A stretch of DNA of 27,024 nucleotides from a virus. Shown here one piece after another: positions 1-7,358 of the stretch. The stretch lies in the IMG/VR virus record IMGVR_UViG_3300046535_000413, positions 1 to 27,024 of that record. One strand, given 5' to 3'. The position numbers and the translations under genes are program-made. Below the pieces are notes generated by a model. That model ran no database searches. It saw only the letters and a list, made by a program, of their open reading frames with translations, and was not told where the DNA came from. Within the stretch, counting starts at the first letter, position 1. Every line of letters starts with the position of its first letter.

Positions 1-53
1 AGGGGGTAGCGCAGCGTGGACAGGTCCACGCCGTCGAGGCTGGCACTCAGCAT
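1..53 (-). CDS. Partial gene running off the left edge; possible DNA ligase N-terminus
   Basis: An ATG at 53 on the minus strand opens a frame that stays open to the window edge and reads MLSASLDGVDLSTLRYP. It lies 14 bp beyond the stop of the kinase gene and on the same strand, so it is probably the next gene of the operon. I see no convincing Shine-Dalgarno (SD) sequence. The ending LRYP resembles the segment just before the catalytic KxDG motif in many small phage ATP-dependent DNA ligases, where 'LRYPxLxSPKxDG' is common. The lysine motif itself would lie outside the window, so this identity is only a guess. Confidence 0.4.
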   Translation of the reverse strand, partial: MLSASLDGVDLSTLRYP

Positions 54-67
54 TGGTGGGAACAACT

Positions 68-655
68 TCAAGATGCGTCCTCCAGGATGGCCCTGATTTG
101 ACCCACCGCAATGAGCGAGTCTTGGTGGTTGATACTGACCGTCCTCATCCCAGCCGCCTCTGCCTTGGCACGGAGCCGCTCGATGGTGACGTACTTGTCC
201 TTGGTGTTCTCAGGGTTGAACTTGGTCTTGGTACCCTGCGCCTCCCGGCGTTTGACGATCCGATCCAGGCAGGTCAGGATGGGAGTATCCATGAACGCCA
301 GAATGTAGTCGTCCCCAAGTCGAGACAGGTGCTTGCCCACGCCGCCTTGATAGGTGGAGAGCAGCAAACCTTCGAACAGCACATGGCAGTCGTTGTCCAC
401 GTAGTAGGCGTCAATGAGCTCGATGATCTTCTCTGCGTTGGACGAGAACGTGTCCATGCCCCCGCAGTTGGCCTGGTACGAGCCCAAGATGGCCAACGGT
501 GCGCTGATGTCGGGGAGGGCACACACGTAAGCCTCAGGCTTGTTCTGCCCAGAGGGGGTGATGGTCGTCACGTTGAAGGACGCCGCCATGAGGGCACGGG
601 CCACGGTGGTCTTGCCGGCCCCGGAGCACCCATGGAGCTTGATTACCTTAGTCAT
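68..655 (-). CDS. P-loop kinase, resembling phage 5-hydroxymethyl-dU DNA kinases
   Basis: This 195-residue protein is a P-loop NTPase of the nucleotide-kinase type. The Walker A motif GCSGAGKT is at residues 9-16. Two further motifs stand out: CGGMD at 64-68 and FEGLLLS at 94-100, the latter in the place of the Walker B/lid base of small kinases. This combination matches a widespread phage kinase family that I recall being connected with thymidine hypermodification, where 5-hydroxymethyl-dU in DNA is phosphorylated before other groups are attached. A plain dNMP kinase or another small-molecule kinase is the alternative. The ATG at 655 overlaps the stop of the upstream gene by 8 bp (ATGACTAA), indicating translational coupling. 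The kinase fold is secure; the substrate is inferred. Confidence 0.75.
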   Translation of the reverse strand: MTKVIKLHGCSGAGKTTVARALMAASFNVTTITPSGQNKPEAYVCALPDISAPLAILGSYQANCGGMDTFSSNAEKIIELIDAYYVDNDCHVLFEGLLLSTYQGGVGKHLSRLGDDYILAFMDTPILTCLDRIVKRREAQGTKTKFNPENTKDKYVTIERLRAKAEAAGMRTVSINHQDSLIAVGQIRAILEDAS

Positions 656-1013
656 GTGGCGGCTCCGTCCAGTCAGTCTCGACCATTTCCTCGGGGGCAG
701 TCTCCAACTTCTGGAGCATGACCCGGATGCTCGGGGCGATCTTGAACCTGCTGACGTACTCGTCGCACATGTCCATGCCGTAGAACAACAGCCAGCTGTA
801 GTTCTTGAAGTCCGATCCAGCCCACTTGCTCAGAGGGTGGTCGGGAGCGTGGGGCGACAGGATGTCGAGCCGCTTGGGCTGCTCGCTGGCGTGCCACACG
901 TTCGACAGGTGCTGGGCGATGCGGACAGGGCCGACGATCAGCCACATGTCCTCCATGCCCTTGACTGCCGTCTGCGTGTCTTTGTCCACGAACGGTAGAT
1001 CCATCTCATTCAT
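648..1013 (-). CDS. Small phage protein with HPxxxWA / CDEY signature
   Basis: This 121-residue protein has no domain I can name with certainty. Residues 59-89 contain the pattern HP-L-x-KWA-x4-NY-x-WLL...MCDEY-x-SRF. It matches a family of uncharacterised phage proteins (HP..xW...S..NY.WL....CDEY..RYG) and distantly recalls the bacterial MSMEG_6728 group, sometimes annotated as pyrimidine-dimer glycosylase-like. The conserved His, Trp and Asp-Glu suggest an enzyme or DNA-binding role, but no activity should be assigned. It starts at ATG 1013, overlapping the helicase stop by 8 bp, and ends overlapping the kinase start. It is thus translated as part of the helicase-kinase block. Confidence 0.7.
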   Translation of the reverse strand: MNEMDLPFVDKDTQTAVKGMEDMWLIVGPVRIAQHLSNVWHASEQPKRLDILSPHAPDHPLSKWAGSDFKNYSWLLFYGMDMCDEYVSRFKIAPSIRVMLQKLETAPEEMVETDWTEPPHD

Positions 1014-2394
1014 CGTGCTCTTCCTTGTAATGAACAGCCATCGTCTTCAGGGCCTCATTCAGCTTGGTCTGAGTGAAGTCCTTCTGCCCCAGCCGCTCGA
1101 TGACGACAGCGTCCAGGGTGTCCTTCGCCACAATGTGGTGGCAAATCACTATCGGGCTCGGTTGGCCTTGGCGCCAAATCCGGGCTATCGCTTGCTGGTA
1201 CAACTCCAAGTCCCAGGTGATCCCGTACCAGCAGATGTCGTGGCATACCTCCTGGAGGTTGAGACCGTGCCCCATTGACCTCGGGTGCCCCATCAGAATG
1301 GGTACCTCACCCCGGTTGAACTCCGCGATGGTCTTGAGGACATCCTTGGACTCCCCGATGTTGACCGCCCCAGGGAGGACTGCCTGGATCATCCTGGCGT
1401 CCTCGATGAACTCGTAGGCAATGAGGAGAGGCCTGCCCTGAAGCTCGTCCACCAGGTTCAGAAGCTCGTCCAGCTTGTGGCCGTGGACCGGGAGGGCCAC
1501 ATGATCCTCGTTGTAGATGAACCCATTGGCGATCTGACGGCACTTGGTCCCGAGCGCCGCTGAGGTGAAGGCCACGACTGTCTCGTCTGCGACCTTCAGC
1601 AGGAAGTTCTTCTCCATTTCCTTGTACATAGACATGTACTTCGGAGCCAGGGTGACCTCCCTGTAGACGTTCAACAGCTCCGGCATCTCAATGTGGTCCT
1701 TGGCCATAAGCCTCATGACCTTGCCCGCGATGCGCTTGTAGATGACCTCCGACATCCCTGGAGCCATCACCCAGCTGTAGCCGTCATAGGACTGTCGCAT
1801 GAACTCCATCCGGAAGTGCGTGATGTACCTCCCCAGGCTGACGCCCATGTCGACGACGTACATCTGGCCGAACAGGTCTTGGAGCCCATTCGGGGCGGGC
1901 GTCCCAGTGAGGATGATCCGCCTCTTGAACATGTGCAGGAACTTCTTGAGGTACTTGAACCGCTTCGTCGATGGGTCCTTGAACTTGGTCGACTCGTCCA
2001 CGACCAACATGTCGAGGTCTACGTGCTCCCAGGGGTCGAGGGCAAGCACCTTCTCCAATGACTCCGGGTTGATGACGTAGATGTCGAACTGCTTCTTGAG
2101 CAGCTCGATGCGAGTGAACTCGTCCCGCTCCGTCAGGTCGCAGACGGTGATGTCGTTGAAGTCCGTCCACTTCTTGGCCTCCACCGGCCAGACGGTCTTG
2201 GCTACCCGCAGAGGGGCGACGACCAGGGCGTGAGTCACATGCCCGCCCTCCTTGAGCAGTTGGAACCCTGCCAAGGTGGTCGAGGTCTTGCCCAGTCCCG
2301 GATCGAGCAGGAGTCCCCCATGGGGCTCCCGGACCAGGAACTCAAGCGAGGTTAGCTGATAGGGCCTTGGGGTCCAGGGGATTGGGGCGTTCAT
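1006..2394 (-). CDS. SNF2-type DEAD/H-box superfamily 2 helicase/translocase
   Basis: A complete 462-residue superfamily 2 ATPase that should act on phage DNA during replication, recombination or repair. In order it has a Q-like motif PYQ at 11-13, Walker A DPGLGKT at 31-37, motif II DEST at 133-136, motif III LTGTP at 162-166, motif V GHGLNLQ at 375-381 and motif VI QAIARIWRQGQ at 401-411 with both arginines. The DEST box, the xPNG after LTGTPA and the RIWRQGQ motif are typical of compact SNF2-like phage helicases. It has no extra nuclease or bromo/chromo domain. The ATG at 2394 lies inside the end of the upstream gene (53-bp overlap) and has no obvious SD, so translation is probably coupled. 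Confidence 0.93.
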   Translation of the reverse strand: MNAPIPWTPRPYQLTSLEFLVREPHGGLLLDPGLGKTSTTLAGFQLLKEGGHVTHALVVAPLRVAKTVWPVEAKKWTDFNDITVCDLTERDEFTRIELLKKQFDIYVINPESLEKVLALDPWEHVDLDMLVVDESTKFKDPSTKRFKYLKKFLHMFKRRIILTGTPAPNGLQDLFGQMYVVDMGVSLGRYITHFRMEFMRQSYDGYSWVMAPGMSEVIYKRIAGKVMRLMAKDHIEMPELLNVYREVTLAPKYMSMYKEMEKNFLLKVADETVVAFTSAALGTKCRQIANGFIYNEDHVALPVHGHKLDELLNLVDELQGRPLLIAYEFIEDARMIQAVLPGAVNIGESKDVLKTIAEFNRGEVPILMGHPRSMGHGLNLQEVCHDICWYGITWDLELYQQAIARIWRQGQPSPIVICHHIVAKDTLDAVVIERLGQKDFTQTKLNEALKTMAVHYKEEHDE

Positions 2395-3157
2395 AGGGGG
2401 TCAATGGCACTGGTTTGAGGAATTCAAGGAACAGAGGGGCGCTCTTGAGCTGCTTGCGACGGTCCAGCAGGTCTTGGCCAACTGCGTAGTCGCCGTTGTA
2501 CCAACCACGTAGGGCGCAGAGCATGGTCTCGGCTTCAGACAGGCCGCACTGTCTATTGGGAAGCCCCGGAGCAGTGAACCGGGTCAAGAATCGAGTCATA
2601 GCACTGAGGACGCCCAATAGCGGTACATCTGGCCATAGCAAGGTTGCGCCCTTCTTGGCCTCGTCCGGCATGTGTCTCACAGCCTCGTGCATCTCCAGCT
2701 TGACGGGCCTGCCGAGCACCCGATCCTGGTAGTCCATGACCTTCCACACGAAGTAGGGGCCATAGCCGCAGCCGTGGAACTTGTCTTGGAACTTCTTGAC
2801 CAAGGCCGTGTAGTTGGGCGCCCACGCTTCCTCAAGGAACACGCTGGGACTGCCGATCTTCTCGCAGTTTGCCACGTACTTCCTGCCGATGTCCCCTCTG
2901 GAGTGACGTCTGTTCGTTCCACGTGGGAAGTGGTCATAGTTGGAAATGACGTAGTCCCAGAACGAGCCCTCACTCGTGAGGTCTGCGGCGTGACAAGCCC
3001 CGCCAACGTCATAGAACGTGAGCAAGTGGGTGACGAACCGGGCCGTCCACAAATCGTTCCTGGCCTTATTGGCCGCCACTGTGAAGTCGTACAAGGGGTC
3101 CAAGTCCCCCGTCAAGATCACGGCTTCGCAGAGCTCACGCCAGTTTGTTATCAGCAT
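2342..3157 (-). CDS. Helix-hairpin-helix-like protein, candidate thymine-hypermodification enzyme
   Basis: This 271-residue, mostly helical protein starts at ATG 3157 behind a strong SD (GGAGGGATC). Its central segment, HGCGYGPYFVWKVMD at residues 128-142, resembles the GxGxGP...D hairpin of helix-hairpin-helix (HhH) DNA glycosylases. It also resembles the helical proteins predicted in hypermodified-thymine phages (alpha-glutamyl/putrescinyl-thymine pyrophosphorylases and the helical domain of hmdU DNA kinases). ACHAADL and FWDYV motifs lie at 54-60 and 67-71. A P-loop kinase with hmdU-kinase-like motifs is encoded three genes downstream in the same operon, which raises the likelihood. Which subfamily it belongs to, or whether it is instead an ordinary glycosylase-fold protein, cannot be settled by reading. 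Its C-terminus overlaps the helicase start. Confidence 0.6.
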   Translation of the reverse strand: MLITNWRELCEAVILTGDLDPLYDFTVAANKARNDLWTARFVTHLLTFYDVGGACHAADLTSEGSFWDYVISNYDHFPRGTNRRHSRGDIGRKYVANCEKIGSPSVFLEEAWAPNYTALVKKFQDKFHGCGYGPYFVWKVMDYQDRVLGRPVKLEMHEAVRHMPDEAKKGATLLWPDVPLLGVLSAMTRFLTRFTAPGLPNRQCGLSEAETMLCALRGWYNGDYAVGQDLLDRRKQLKSAPLFLEFLKPVPLTPYERPNPLDPKALSANLA

Positions 3158-3431
3158 GATCCCTCCACTTCCTGAGTTGGGCCTTGCCGCGCTGAACGTC
3201 GTCGATCACCTCCACCTCGAAGCCTGCCCGGATCAAGAGGCTATGCATGTGGATCTGAAGAGGGGTGGCCTTCTCTCCAGCTGCCTTGAACTCGATGAAG
3301 AAGGCTCGCCCCCTGTACAGGTAGAGTCGGTCAGGCCAGCCGCTCCCACTGATCGCCCCCATCTTGGTCTGGATGAAGCCGAGGGCCTTGGCCTCTACAT
3401 TGACCTTACTCTCAATTTCACTTTCCAACAC
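3135..3431 (-). CDS. VRR-NUC domain nuclease
   Basis: A stand-alone 98-residue VRR-NUC nuclease, the usual size for phage members. The catalytic core of this PD-(D/E)XK fold is visible: an N-terminal glutamate helix (ESEIESK), GWPDR at 31-35 with the metal-binding aspartate, IEFK at 46-49 supplying the E-x-K, and a downstream Q59. Such proteins cleave branched or flapped DNA and usually sit next to SNF2-like helicases in phage replication modules, as here. The start is a GTG at 3431, preceded by AAAGGA 8-9 bp upstream. An ATG at 3436 is out of frame. It overlaps the stop of the upstream nuclease by 14 bp and the next start by 23 bp. Confidence 0.92.
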   Translation of the reverse strand: MLESEIESKVNVEAKALGFIQTKMGAISGSGWPDRLYLYRGRAFFIEFKAAGEKATPLQIHMHSLLIRAGFEVEVIDDVQRGKAQLRKWRDHADNKLA

Positions 3432-4092
3432 GACATGGTCCTTTCTTGCGAATTGAGTAATCGCACCACTTGCACTTCTGCTCGCTCGGCGTGGCCTTGT
3501 ACTCCACGTCAGTCATGAGCTTGATGCCCCGCTCGCTCCAAGACCTGATCTTGGAGTTCAACATGTCGCCCCGGAGCAGTGCGCCGTCGTTGGAGGTGTG
3601 GCCCGTGTCGAGGTAGATGGCATTGTACTCGACCCTCTTGGCCTGAGGATAGACTTGGAGTCCGATCGTGCCGTACAGATCCAGTTGGTCTCGATGCTCA
3701 GGATACTCCCGCCCACTTTTGAAGTCATGGACGAACAGAGTGTGACCTTCAAGAACGTGGGCGTCAATGATCGCCTTGACCCAAGCCATGCGAGACTCCC
3801 GCACTGGGTACCACATCGAATCTGCGATCCACACGACCTCAGCCTTGGCGCGGCGGGCTTTGAGGTCCTCAAGGATCTTCTTGACCTTGCGAAGCTCGTA
3901 GTGAACCTCGGGCTGGACACCGTTGAGATAGTCCTCACACAGCTTGTGAAGCCGCGATCCCCGCAGCATAGCTGCGTTCTCAGCGGTCGGAATGTGCTCG
4001 ATGTAGCTGTAGTACCACTGACGAGGGCAGTTCTCATAGGTGGATATGCTGCTGTACGACCACCTAGTGGGTTTCATACTTGGCGAGGTCAT
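3418..4092 (-). CDS. PD-(D/E)XK exonuclease, Cas4/RecB-like with four cysteines
   Basis: A 224-residue nuclease of the Cas4/RecB family, expected to process DNA ends in replication or recombination. Visible elements are the YSSISTYENCPRQW opening (13-26), RGSRLHK (44-50) with the conserved histidine, D110, the DFK catalytic pair (123-125) and the downstream Q136. One cysteine at 22 and three near the C-terminus (207, 210, 220) suggest a 4Fe-4S clasp like those in Cas4 and AddB, though the last gap is CxxC-x9-C. I chose ATG 4092 because ACGGAG lies 9 bp upstream. A longer TTG-started frame from 4137 lacks such a site, and another ATG lies at 4077. It overlaps the PolA end by 29 bp. Confidence 0.9.
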   Translation of the reverse strand: MTSPSMKPTRWSYSSISTYENCPRQWYYSYIEHIPTAENAAMLRGSRLHKLCEDYLNGVQPEVHYELRKVKKILEDLKARRAKAEVVWIADSMWYPVRESRMAWVKAIIDAHVLEGHTLFVHDFKSGREYPEHRDQLDLYGTIGLQVYPQAKRVEYNAIYLDTGHTSNDGALLRGDMLNSKIRSWSERGIKLMTDVEYKATPSEQKCKWCDYSIRKKGPCRVGK

Positions 4093-5830
4093 GCCAGTTG
4101 GCTCCGTATTCAATTTCAGCAACGAATGGGACGTCAAAGCCTGGCAGGGACTCCATGGAGTGCTTCAGGGCCTCCACGTTCTCCTTCAGGTCATCGATGG
4201 ACGAGCTGGTGACGTTCTCATCGTGAACAGTCATCAGAAACCTACCTGGAGCACCGGTCTTGTGGTACTCGATGATGGAGTCCTTCGTTTGGTCAGCGGC
4301 TGAGCCTTGGATCAAGTGGTTCGGCAGGCGATACCCCCACTGCGGACCCTCCTTGGGAATCCACCGACCACCCCAGGTCTTGATGCCGGGCCTGCTAGAC
4401 GCATCGTCGATGAACTCCTCCAACCCAGGAATGGACTGGAGGTACGCATTCCTGATCCTGCGGACCGTGGGAATGTCCTTGGTCATCCCCAACTGGCCCG
4501 CGAGGTTGGGCACCCCGGCGCCATAGATGAGGCTGAACCCGACTATCTTGACTGGCTTCCGCTTCAGGTCAATCCCTGCTTCGTCGTGGACGATGTCACG
4601 GGCGATCTGGTGGAAGTCGGCTCGTGGGTCATCACGGTAGATTTGAGCTGCCCGGCCTTCAGCGAAGTGAGCCAGGAGTCGCATTTCCTGGCCGTTGTAG
4701 TCGGCTGCGACGATGACCTCACCCTCGTCTGGGAGGATGTACTTCCGCATGAAGGGCAATGGAGGGTATCCGAGCAGGTCCAGCCCTTCAAACTCGGTCG
4801 GGACATTCTGGAGATTTGGGTTTGAACAGGATAGCCGTCCAGTGCGCGTACCATACTCGTCGCCCTTGACTTGGTTCCAGGAGGGATGGAGGTGGCCGTC
4901 GTGGGCCGACATCTCCAGCCACGGCTTCATGAAAGTGCCCAGGAGAGTCTTGAGGGCTCCCCTGTAGCGGATCATCTTGGTCAGGATGCTGTCATTGAGC
5001 GCCCCGTCCAGGCTGTCCTTGGATGTACTGAGACGACCCGTGGGCGTCCGCAGGAAGTCTGACTCCTTGGCGAACCCCTTGCTCAGAAGGGCACGCGCTA
5101 CCTCAGCACCCGAGTCCAGGTTGATGTCGCCCAGTAGGGCGCAGACCTGATCGGTGATCTGCTTGAAGTAGAAGCTGTACAGGACGATGTCCGTGTAGAG
5201 CAGCTCACGGTTGATCCTGACGCCCTTGCGCTCGGCGTCCAGCATATGGGGCATGAGATCGAGCTCACGCTGATAGCCACGCTCCCACTTCTTCTGGACG
5301 ATCTCATCATGGAGACGCTCGTGGAGCAGGCCTGTGCGCCAGGTGTCCCCGTTCGCATAGGGCTCGATCAGACTCACGGGGCACCTGGCGATGAACGCCC
5401 CGGCCTCAGTGGGCTTGCGGGTCCACCCCTGGGCTAGCACATAGTCCTTGACCCGGTCCTGCTCTTCAGGAGGGATGCCAAGAATGGTGTTGGACGACGG
5501 CTTGAGGCTCGTCGTCTTGGCCAAAGGGTTGTGGAGGTAGATTTGGAACATGGTATCGTGGTAGCGCTTGGGCTTGGCGAAGCCCCAATGCTGCTCTGCG
5601 ACACCAACGTCGAACTTGGCGTTGTGAAAGACAGGCTCTTTGTCCCAGACCGCCGCAACCGCGTTCTTGGCCTGGTACTCTTCACAATTGTTGCCCTCAG
5701 GATGTCCCCAAGCCATGTACTTGGGCTGCTCACCGGGGAGCCAGATCGACACGCCAACAGGGGCGGGCGCTTGCCCAGTTCCGTCAACGATGGCTTGTGT
5801 CTCGAAGTCAACAATCGGAACTGTAATCAT
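4064..5830 (-). CDS. polA: DNA polymerase I (family A) with 3'-5' exonuclease
   Basis: A full-length 588-residue phage replicative polymerase. The proofreading domain has Exo I DFET (8-11), Exo II FHNAKFD (68-74) and Exo III Y158/D162. The polymerase domain has RTGRLS at 329-334, QNVP at 341-344, motif A VAADYNGQE (374-382), motif B K428...F432...YG (436-437) and motif C VHDE (535-538). Phenylalanine at 432 occupies the position that governs dideoxynucleotide discrimination. There is no 5'-nuclease domain, as expected for phage enzymes. I chose ATG 5830, with AGGG 6-9 bp upstream, over a GTG two codons earlier. An intrinsic-terminator-like hairpin lies just upstream, so expression probably depends on partial read-through from the upstream genes. 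Confidence 0.97.
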   Translation of the reverse strand: MITVPIVDFETQAIVDGTGQAPAPVGVSIWLPGEQPKYMAWGHPEGNNCEEYQAKNAVAAVWDKEPVFHNAKFDVGVAEQHWGFAKPKRYHDTMFQIYLHNPLAKTTSLKPSSNTILGIPPEEQDRVKDYVLAQGWTRKPTEAGAFIARCPVSLIEPYANGDTWRTGLLHERLHDEIVQKKWERGYQRELDLMPHMLDAERKGVRINRELLYTDIVLYSFYFKQITDQVCALLGDINLDSGAEVARALLSKGFAKESDFLRTPTGRLSTSKDSLDGALNDSILTKMIRYRGALKTLLGTFMKPWLEMSAHDGHLHPSWNQVKGDEYGTRTGRLSCSNPNLQNVPTEFEGLDLLGYPPLPFMRKYILPDEGEVIVAADYNGQEMRLLAHFAEGRAAQIYRDDPRADFHQIARDIVHDEAGIDLKRKPVKIVGFSLIYGAGVPNLAGQLGMTKDIPTVRRIRNAYLQSIPGLEEFIDDASSRPGIKTWGGRWIPKEGPQWGYRLPNHLIQGSAADQTKDSIIEYHKTGAPGRFLMTVHDENVTSSSIDDLKENVEALKHSMESLPGFDVPFVAEIEYGANWHDLAKYETH

Positions 5831-5840
5831 GTGCACCCTG

Positions 5841-5868
5841 AAAAAGATGCCCCGTAACGTGGAGGCAT
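5841..5868 (-). terminator. Intrinsic terminator / attenuator upstream of PolA
   Basis: On the minus strand ATGCCTC and GGGGCAT form a 7-bp stem (one G-T pair) around an 8-base loop, followed by C and five T residues. It lies between the candidate single-stranded-DNA-binding gene and PolA, only 10 bp before the PolA start. It would therefore reduce PolA transcription relative to the upstream genes rather than end an operon. I saw no strong promoter between it and PolA. Confidence 0.65.
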
Positions 5869-5950
5869 ACGGTCGGTCTCAGGAGAGTGCGGTCCCTATC
5901 CGACTGTAGCTGTTAGGCACCTGCTACTGGCCATGGCCCCTGCGAAGGGT

Positions 5951-6751
5951 TCAGTACTTCCCCGACTTGGGAGTGCCGGCTTCGCGCTCGGCCAGTTCCT
6001 CCTTGGTCGGGTACTTGGGGAACTCAGCCTGCTCGGCTTTCCAGTTCCGTTGTGAGAGAGCCTCCAGCACGGAGTCGCTCCTGATCTGCTCCATTGCCTT
6101 GAAGTACACCTGGAACAGCGTGTCGTCGTGGGGCTTGACCGACATTTCGACCACCACCTGGTAGGGGGCCAAGCCGGCCGGCGCCAAGTCGTTGACGAAC
6201 TTGCTGAAGTTTTTCACCGATGTGACCGGCAGGTCGCACTGGAGGAACTCCACCCGGCTGATGGTGTCGGGCTTGTTCACGACGTCAGCGGGCAGGAGGA
6301 ACAGCCGCCGCGTGTTGGTGCACGCCTTGCCGCGTCCGCCCTTGGGGGACGAGCCCCAGTCGTTCATCGGACAGCCGACGCAGTAGCCAGCCTCGCCGCC
6401 CTGCGGGTCGTCTGCGGTCGGCTCGGGCATGAGCTCAGCGTCGTCCCGGCTGAAGGCGTAGCAGGCTGGGCTGGCGATCTTCTTGCTGTCGTATGGCGTG
6501 TCGTAGTACTTGTTGTGGAAGTACGAGTCGACAATGATGCACTCGATCTTGTCGCCGGGCATGACCGTGTCGCCGACTGAGAGCCGGCCAGACTTGAAGC
6601 TGATGTAGCCGCCTTGGGGCTTCTCCTGCTCTGCCGTCTTCACGGCGACCTGCTTCATGCGCTCGCGCCAGTCCATGGGCATGCCGACGCCAGTCTTGGC
6701 GGGAGCGGCAACGGCTGTGCCGGGGATGGGTGTTGCGGGTTTGTCTGCCAC
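5951..6751 (-). CDS. Replication-module protein, candidate single-stranded-DNA-binding protein
   Basis: This 266-residue protein lacks a motif that names it outright. Position just before the polymerase, a flexible N-terminus, a central domain and a charged C-terminal helix (KYPTKEELAEREAG) suggest a DNA-binding replication factor, possibly the phage single-stranded-DNA-binding protein. Residues 124-171 hold a cysteine-rich block (ACYAF, GYCVGCPMND, KACTN) that could bind zinc. The start is a GTG at 6751 with CCGGAG 8 bp upstream. The reading frame is clean and its upstream neighbour ends 18 bp earlier. I do not see a classical OB-fold signature or an acidic tip, so the function is an inference from context. 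Confidence 0.85.
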   Translation of the reverse strand: MADKPATPIPGTAVAAPAKTGVGMPMDWRERMKQVAVKTAEQEKPQGGYISFKSGRLSVGDTVMPGDKIECIIVDSYFHNKYYDTPYDSKKIASPACYAFSRDDAELMPEPTADDPQGGEAGYCVGCPMNDWGSSPKGGRGKACTNTRRLFLLPADVVNKPDTISRVEFLQCDLPVTSVKNFSKFVNDLAPAGLAPYQVVVEMSVKPHDDTLFQVYFKAMEQIRSDSVLEALSQRNWKAEQAEFPKYPTKEELAEREAGTPKSGKY

Positions 6752-6769
6752 GATGTGACTCCGGTGATG

Positions 6770-7132
6770 TTACAAGGGCTTGATGTCGTACTTGACGACG
6801 GGGGACACGCCGGGGATGGTCTTGCCTTCCTCCCAACGTTGCTTGACGGCGGATGCGGTCACCCGCTTCTGGAGCAGGTCGATCTCACCGGTTTCTTTGA
6901 TGTGCTGGATGAGCTCTGACCAGTTCTCGACGTTGGGCTCTTCAGTCTGGGACATCTTGACCCCGACCGTCAGATCGCCGTGATGCTCTTGCATCCTCGT
7001 GACGCCGGCCGCACGGAGTTGGTCGACCAGATCAGCCTTGAGCTGCTTCTCCTTCTGGTCCATGACATCGACCTTCTTCTGGAGGTCGAGCCGCTCTTGA
7101 CGAATGTTGAGATAATCAGACAATGTAGACAT
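6770..7132 (-). CDS. Small coiled-coil phage protein of the replication operon
   Basis: This 120-residue hypothetical protein is the first gene of the leftward replication operon. Residues 8-45 form a likely coiled coil (RQERLDLQKKVDVMDQKEKQ) followed by a compact domain with WSELIQHIKETGEIDLLQKR at about 82-101. Similar short coiled-coil proteins often sit next to phage single-stranded-DNA-binding or recombination genes, but I cannot name it. I chose ATG 7132 over the GTG at 7144 because AGGTG lies upstream of it at a usable distance and the promoter at 7182-7210 gives a leader of about 40 bases. Confidence 0.8.
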   Translation of the reverse strand: MSTLSDYLNIRQERLDLQKKVDVMDQKEKQLKADLVDQLRAAGVTRMQEHHGDLTVGVKMSQTEEPNVENWSELIQHIKETGEIDLLQKRVTASAVKQRWEEGKTIPGVSPVVKYDIKPL

Positions 7133-7181
7133 GTTACAATGCACCTATGAGTTGTGAGGTAGGGCCGGTCGCCCCAAGGCT

Positions 7182-7210
7182 ATTATAAGCTGAAACCCCC
7201 TTTCAGTCTA
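7182..7210 (-). promoter_or_regulatory. Sigma70-like promoter for the replication operon
   Basis: Reading the minus strand, TAGACT (7210-7205), a 17-bp spacer and a perfect TATAAT (7187-7182) precede the coiled-coil gene, giving a predicted transcript start near 7175. The same architecture recurs at 8504-8532. The spacer contains the inverted repeat listed separately. Confidence 0.75.
7190..7206. repeat. Operator-like inverted repeat CTGAAA-N5-TTTCAG
   Basis: CTGAAA (7190-7195), five C residues and TTTCAG (7201-7206) form a perfect 6-bp inverted repeat. It lies between the -35 and -10 of the promoter, where a bound repressor would block RNA polymerase. The same repeat occurs at 11459-11476 in another minus-strand promoter. 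Confidence 0.6.
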
Positions 7211-7232
7211 GCGGTTTCGACTGGTTGCCCAG

Positions 7233-7358
7233 TCAAAAGTCCGTGTCAGTCCAATGGTAGCCATCATGGTCATTCCTGTGGATAAGAGCCCAGACGATGA
7301 GGCTACCAACTGCCGCGACTATCACGACAGCGAGAATGAGGAAGAGCACGTTAGGCAT
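7233..7358 (-). CDS. 41-residue single-pass membrane protein
   Basis: A short frame starting MPNVLFLIL and ending TDTDF. Residues 4-27 form one hydrophobic helix and the last 14 residues are polar with His and Asp. It is the last of five tiny genes read right to left, and its ATG overlaps the preceding stop by 8 bp (ATGCCTAA), which supports a real coupled gene. No SD is clear. The function is unknown; small phage membrane proteins of this type include superinfection-exclusion and lysis accessory peptides, but nothing here decides between them. Confidence 0.6.
   Translation of the reverse strand: MPNVLFLILAVVIVAAVGSLIVWALIHRNDHDGYHWTDTDF

Noticed and set aside
68-655. Reading the kinase as a zeta-toxin-type or ordinary dNMP kinase
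   Set aside because: Not disproved, but the CGGxD and FEGLLLS motifs fit the phage DNA-kinase-like group better than either.
5869-5950. Possible tRNA or promoter in the gap before PolA
   Set aside because: No cloverleaf could be built and no -35/-10 pair of quality was found.
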